DNA from: Clostridia bacterium | Lineage (GTDB): Bacteria; Bacillota; Clostridia; Christensenellales; CAG-917 | Reading direction: 5' to 3' | Length of the DNA stretch: 9,718 nt | Assembly: GCA_900769205.1 (NCBI GenBank) | Contig: CAAGFS010000105.1 | Location: 1-9,718 of the forward strand | Part shown: positions 7,660 through 9,718 of the stretch, piece by piece | How the letters are laid out: each line of letters opens with the position of its first letter | How positions within the stretch are numbered: position 1 is the first letter of the stretch | Translations under genes and position numbers: made by a program | Notes under the pieces: model-generated | Database searches by the model: none | Told to the model about the DNA's origin: nothing | Seen by the model: the letters and a program-made list of their open reading frames with translations, nothing else

Positions 7660-7736
7660 GCACCCATGGCGCAATTGGATAGCGCACCAGATTCCGATTC
7701 TGGCGGCTGGCGGTTCGAGTCCGCCTGGATGCACCA
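7660..7736 (+). tRNA. tRNA-Arg(CCG)
   Basis: This 77-nt tRNA with an encoded CCA (7734-7736) reads the arginine codon CGG. The cloverleaf is: acceptor 7660-7666 with 7726-7732; D stem GCGC/GCGC; anticodon stem CCAGA/TCTGG with loop TTCCGAT and anticodon CCG at 7694-7696; five-base variable loop; T stem GGCGG/CCGCC with loop TTCGAGT. All stems pair fully except the acceptor, where C4 (7663) faces A69 (7729) instead of G. The 3' end from the T loop onward is copied twice downstream, and both copies keep the same A. It stands alone with its own promoter and an intrinsic terminator. Confidence 0.93.
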
Positions 7737-7740
7737 CTCA

Positions 7741-7767
7741 AAAACCCTTGCGCAACGCAAGGGTTTT
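7741..7767 (+). terminator. intrinsic terminator of tRNA-Arg (module A1)
   Basis: AAAACCCTTGC (7741-7751) and GCAAGGGTTTT (7757-7767) form an 11-bp stem over the loop GCAAC, starting four bases after the CCA end. The T-tract is TTTTATC. Confidence 0.85.
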
Positions 7768-7864
7768 ATCGTCAAATCCATGCGGACTCTCACCTTTCGC
7801 TGACCGCGAGCAACAAGCGGGGGCAAGCGCGAAGCATTTGCACACGTTGTGTGAAGCGGACATA

Positions 7865-7929
7865 GACGAGCAATCTGCGTTAAAAACGCAGTTGCATTGC
7901 AACTACGCGCATAGCGTGTGATTGCCGTC
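7865..7929. other. candidate multi-hairpin structured element
   Basis: GACGAGCAATC (7865-7875) is nearly the reverse complement of GATTGCCGTC (7920-7929), with one bulge. Between them lie three small stem-loops: TGCGTT/AACGCA (7876-7890), GTTGC/GCAAC (7891-7903) and ACGC/GCGT (7905-7917). Another stem, CACAC/GTGTG, lies just outside at 7841-7853. This could be a small RNA fold or a DNA cruciform. No dedicated promoter was found and the strand is unknown. Confidence 0.35.
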
Positions 7930-7935
7930 GTAGAC

Positions 7936-7965
7936 GCGATTGACGCGCACGCGCGTAGCAATCGC
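7936..7965. repeat. strong hairpin in module B, copy 1
   Basis: GCGATTG (7936-7942) pairs with CAATCGC (7959-7965), and inside it ACGCG (7943-7947) pairs with CGCGT (7952-7956), leaving only an AG bulge. The same hairpin is unchanged at 8078-8107. It resembles the palindromic core of REP- or MITE-type elements, although no transposase is present here. Confidence 0.6.
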
Positions 7966-8013
7966 TATTACGCTCTCCTTGCTCGCTACGAGCCGCCTTG
8001 GATGCACCACTCA

Positions 8014-8040
8014 AAAACCCTTGCATTACGCAAGGGTTTT
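8014..8040 (+). terminator. terminator-like hairpin, module A2
   Basis: The stem is identical to that of the tRNA terminator (AAAACCCTTGC/GCAAGGGTTTT), but the loop is ATTAC instead of GCAAC. It lies 13 bases after a copy of the tRNA 3' end and has no gene of its own to terminate. Confidence 0.7.
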
Positions 8041-8077
8041 ATCGTCCAATCCGGGCGGACTCTCACCTTTCGCTGAC

Positions 8078-8107
8078 GCGATTGACGCGCACGCGCGTAG
8101 CAATCGC
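8078..8107. repeat. strong hairpin in module B, copy 2
   Basis: This is an exact copy of the hairpin at 7936-7965, 142 bases downstream, with the same AG bulge. Confidence 0.6.
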
Positions 8108-8154
8108 TATTACGCTCGCCTTGCTTGCTACGAGCCGCCTGGATGTACCACTCA

Positions 8155-8180
8155 AAAACCCTTGCCTACGCAAGGGTTTT
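8155..8180 (+). terminator. terminator-like hairpin, module A3
   Basis: The third copy has the same stem (8155-8165 and 8170-8180) with a shortened four-base loop, CTAC. The array ends immediately after it. Confidence 0.7.
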
Positions 8181-8181
8181 A

Positions 8182-8209
8182 CTTTTTCACTATTCCTTTT
8201 TCACTATTC
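8182..8209. repeat. 14-bp perfect tandem duplication
   Basis: CTTTTTCACTATTC occurs twice back to back (8182-8195 and 8196-8209), directly after the last terminator copy. A small palindrome, CTCAA-C-TTGAG, follows at 8213-8223. From 8210 to 8355 I see no gene; a weak hairpin (GCGCA/TGCGC, 8316-8329) is the only other structure. Confidence 0.7.
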
Positions 8210-8355
8210 ACTCTCAACTTGAGTCGTATTCATGATTTCATATATCAAGGAAAAGTGAAGAAACGATATTGGAATTATCTACGCGCCGTCAGACGTAAGT
8301 TTTCGCCTAACGTGGGCGCAATTATGCGCTCATTCTCGGTTTTTCTTGCGCATCG

Positions 8356-8384
8356 TTGACTTGCAAAGTGCAAAATGATATGAT
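8356..8384 (+). promoter_or_regulatory. promoter of the zinc-ribbon membrane protein gene
   Basis: TTGACT (8356-8361) and TATGAT (8379-8384) are 17 bases apart, with TG at 8376-8377 forming an extended -10. The leader is about 20 nt. Confidence 0.85.
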
Positions 8385-8409
8385 AAACAAAAAAAACAAG
8401 GAGCATAAT

Positions 8410-9003
8410 ATGGATTTTCAAAGATACGCCGACGGCGTGGGCCTGATTGCTCAAAACAAAATCTCTGCCGCAGTTCCGTCCTGTCCGCTTTGTGGGGAGA
8501 GCGGAGTGCAATGGGAGATCGCGTTCGATTTCAAGGGAGACCTGATTTGCATACTCGCAAGATGTCCGATTTGCGGGGGAGTTATCAAGACGATTTTCGA
8601 TTTTGCCAACAACGAGCCTATTTCTTCTTTTACGGTGTCGCAAATCGGCAGTCGGAACGTCAACGCTATGAACGAAAGGGCGCAATATTACGTCAATCGT
8701 CCGCAACGCTACGAACAGGTCGGAGCGCAAAACGCACCGCAACCGCAGTCCAACCGCGAAGGTACCACCGAAGACGAAAGCGCGGCAGGTTGGGGAGTGC
8801 TCGGGTTTTTCCTTCCCATAGTCGGCTTTATACTGTGGCTCGTGTGGAAAAGCGATTTTCCCAAGCGTTCGCGCGCGGCCGGCATAGGTTGTCTTGTGTC
8901 GGTATGCTTGTCCGTTGTGGTGGTCGTTGTGTATTTCATAGTGTTTGCTGCTATTCTCGGCGGTGCGATGGCGGGCGTTCAGGCGTTTTTGCCCTTTATA
9001 TGA
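8410..9003 (+). CDS. zinc-ribbon protein with two membrane segments
   Basis: This 197-aa protein has no function I can name. An N-terminal zinc ribbon (C25-P-L-C28 and C52-P-I-C55) probably faces the cytoplasm. It is followed by a Gln/Asn/Pro-rich linker (about 95-125), a first hydrophobic segment (about 128-146), a short basic loop (KSDFPKRSR), and a long second hydrophobic segment (about 158-186). The ribbon plus GFFLPIVGFILWLVWK pattern resembles small zinc-ribbon membrane proteins common in Clostridia, usually annotated as hypothetical. The ATG at 8410 is set by AAGGAG at 8398-8403, six bases away; the frame extends upstream only into promoter DNA. It has its own promoter and terminator, so it appears to be a single-gene unit next to the repeat array. 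Confidence 0.85.
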   Translation: MDFQRYADGVGLIAQNKISAAVPSCPLCGESGVQWEIAFDFKGDLICILARCPICGGVIKTIFDFANNEPISSFTVSQIGSRNVNAMNERAQYYVNRPQRYEQVGAQNAPQPQSNREGTTEDESAAGWGVLGFFLPIVGFILWLVWKSDFPKRSRAAGIGCLVSVCLSVVVVVVYFIVFAAILGGAMAGVQAFLPFI

Positions 9004-9033
9004 GAAGAAAATCCATTGAACGGAATACAAAAG

Positions 9034-9060
9034 AAAAAGCGGAGAAAACTCCGCTTTTTT
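9034..9060. terminator. bidirectional terminator between convergent genes
   Basis: AAAAAGCGGAG (9034-9044) and CTCCGCTTTTT (9049-9059) form an 11-bp stem with an AAAA loop, flanked by A and T runs. It serves the zinc-ribbon gene on the plus strand and the gene ending at 9097 on the minus strand. Confidence 0.9.
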
Positions 9061-9096
9061 GATGCCTTTATTCCGGCGATACGCTCGTTGCTTTCG

Positions 9097-9540
9097 TCAG
9101 CCGAGCACGCTTGCGCCTTCAACCACTTTTGCAATTATATAGCATATCCACAGCGCAAGAATAAACGCGCCTTCGGCAGGTATGGCAAGTTTTGTATAAG
9201 GGCATTTCCAACCCTTGTCCACAAACGTGAATATCAATCTCGTCCAGAACACCGCGTTGGAGAAGAAAAGTCCTCCGCAAAGCGCATAAAACGGCTTTGC
9301 GCAGGCAAACGCGAGAAAACCGAGAAACAGCCCGAGTGCCGCGGATATTGCGCCGTAATAAACGCGGATCTCCGTTTTGCCCGCGTTGTCAACGGGTTGA
9401 ATCGAATAGTTTTTGCCGTATTTCAACGGTTTTGAAATGAAAACGATTGCCGTGCCGAGAAAGTAAATCATAAGGCATATCGTGGCAACGGTTGCGGCAA
9501 TATTGTGACTTATTGCTTCTTTGAGTATCTGTGCGGTCAT
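9097..9540 (-). CDS. four-helix membrane protein, DUF4345-like
   Basis: This 147-aa protein has four hydrophobic segments (about 14-36, 62-82, 84-106 and 119-139) and no signal peptide. The E57-I-R59-V-Y-Y-G63 sequence at the start of the second helix resembles the conserved arginine-tyrosine-glycine pattern of DUF4345 membrane proteins, whose function is unknown. The start is secure: the ATG at 9540 has AAAGGAG (complement of 9547-9553) six bases upstream and its own near-perfect promoter. The gene is complete, convergent with the zinc-ribbon gene and monocistronic as far as the contig shows. The family assignment is from memory of the pattern and should be treated as tentative. Confidence 0.8.
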   Translation of the reverse strand: MTAQILKEAISHNIAATVATICLMIYFLGTAIVFISKPLKYGKNYSIQPVDNAGKTEIRVYYGAISAALGLFLGFLAFACAKPFYALCGGLFFSNAVFWTRLIFTFVDKGWKCPYTKLAIPAEGAFILALWICYIIAKVVEGASVLG

Positions 9541-9567
9541 AGACGGCTCCTTTCTTTTGATAAAGGC

Positions 9568-9596
9568 ATTATATCAAATCGCACTGCTCATTTCAA
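9568..9596 (-). promoter_or_regulatory. promoter of the DUF4345-like gene
   Basis: On the minus strand, TTGAAA (9591-9596) and TATAAT (9568-9573) are 17 bases apart, with a TGA directly before the -10 giving an extended -10 element. Confidence 0.88.
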
Positions 9597-9679
9597 GAGT
9601 GAATTGCCCTATCTCCCATCGCAAAACTCCATCCGCAAACTTGCTTTTTGCCGATTGCAAGCGTTTTGCTTTTTGCATA

Positions 9680-9718
9680 AGATCGGAAGAGCGTCGTGTA
9701 GGGAAAGAGTGTAGATCT
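9680..9718. other. Illumina TruSeq adapter left on the contig end
   Basis: From AGATCGGAAGAGC at 9680 to the final base the sequence matches the start of the reverse complement of the TruSeq universal adapter. It is a sequencing artefact. An open frame running into it ends in GRASCRERV, a translation of the adapter itself and not a protein. Genomic sequence ends at about 9679; the stretch from 9600 to 9679 holds no gene. Confidence 0.97.

Larger units (their letters stand above)
7717..8180 (+). repeat. array of tRNA 3'-end/terminator repeats
   Basis: The region after the tRNA is made of two alternating modules and one insert. Module A (tRNA 3' end, terminator hairpin, inverted tRNA fragment, short tail) is at 7726-7804 and 7999-8077, with a truncated third copy at 8141-8180. 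Module B (a hairpin-rich block ending in GAGCCGCC) is at 7933-7998 and 8075-8140, with 64 of 66 bases identical. An unrelated insert fills 7805-7932. The order is A1-insert-B1-A2-B2-A3. The direct repeats are 273 and 142 bases apart. Open frames across the array simply read through the repeats and look spurious. The stretch holds no convincing gene. Confidence 0.85.

Noticed and set aside
7741..8180. CRISPR array
   Set aside because: Repeats are few, long, unequally spaced and derived from a tRNA 3' end, with related rather than unique sequence between them. No cas genes are present.
7717..8180. Full genomic island bounded by tRNA attachment sites
   Set aside because: The direct repeats enclose only about 140-270 bases with no integrase or cargo gene, so a normal integrative element is not present, though a remnant is possible.
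7940..8359. Open frame of 139 codons across the repeat array
   Set aside because: Its sequence simply translates the A and B modules, giving repeated KPL-type peptides. It lacks a ribosome binding site, runs through two terminator hairpins, and overlaps a promoter. It is not a real gene.
9641..9676. Two copies of TTGCTTTTTGC near the contig end
   Set aside because: They are short, low-complexity and next to the adapter junction, so no function can be argued.

Overview
The window looks like one contig end from an uncultured, anaerobic, Gram-positive-type bacterium, most likely a gut Clostridia lineage. Four things point that way: rubrerythrin in place of aerobic peroxide defences, a lipobox lipoprotein with an InlB-type B repeat, consistently strong AAGGAG/AAGGTG ribosome binding sites, and near-consensus sigma-A promoters followed by A/T-flanked intrinsic terminators. 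The lineage is an inference; no 16S or other phylogenetic marker is present. The final 39 bases (9680-9718) are Illumina adapter, not genome.

Layout. (1) 36-844: a self-contained rubrerythrin gene with a perfect TTGACA-17-TATAAT promoter and an intrinsic terminator; the protein has a rubredoxin-like domain at each end of the diiron domain. (2) 976-3504: a large lipoprotein (789 aa) that looks like a surface chaperone/foldase (SurA/PrsA-like) carrying one InlB B repeat. (3) 3542-4576: a convergent minus-strand HAD-family phosphatase with its own promoter. (4) 4729-7567: a two-gene operon, a GPH-family (MelB-like) cation-coupled sugar-type symporter with a long acidic tail followed one base later by a cytoplasmic metallophosphoesterase. 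(5) 7621-8180: tRNA-Arg(CCG), followed by an array of short repeats that contain copies of the tRNA 3' end, each fused to the same terminator hairpin, with inverted tRNA fragments and strong hairpins between. This is the most unusual part of the window. (6) 8356-9060: a small zinc-ribbon protein with two membrane segments. (7) 9060-9596: a convergent four-helix membrane protein resembling DUF4345.

The genes appear to be mostly independent housekeeping or accessory units, each with its own promoter and terminator; only the symporter and phosphoesterase are clearly co-transcribed. I see no defence system, CRISPR array, transposase, or protein-coding mobile element. The candidate novelty is the tRNA-derived repeat array at 7717-8180, including a possible multi-hairpin RNA at 7865-7929.
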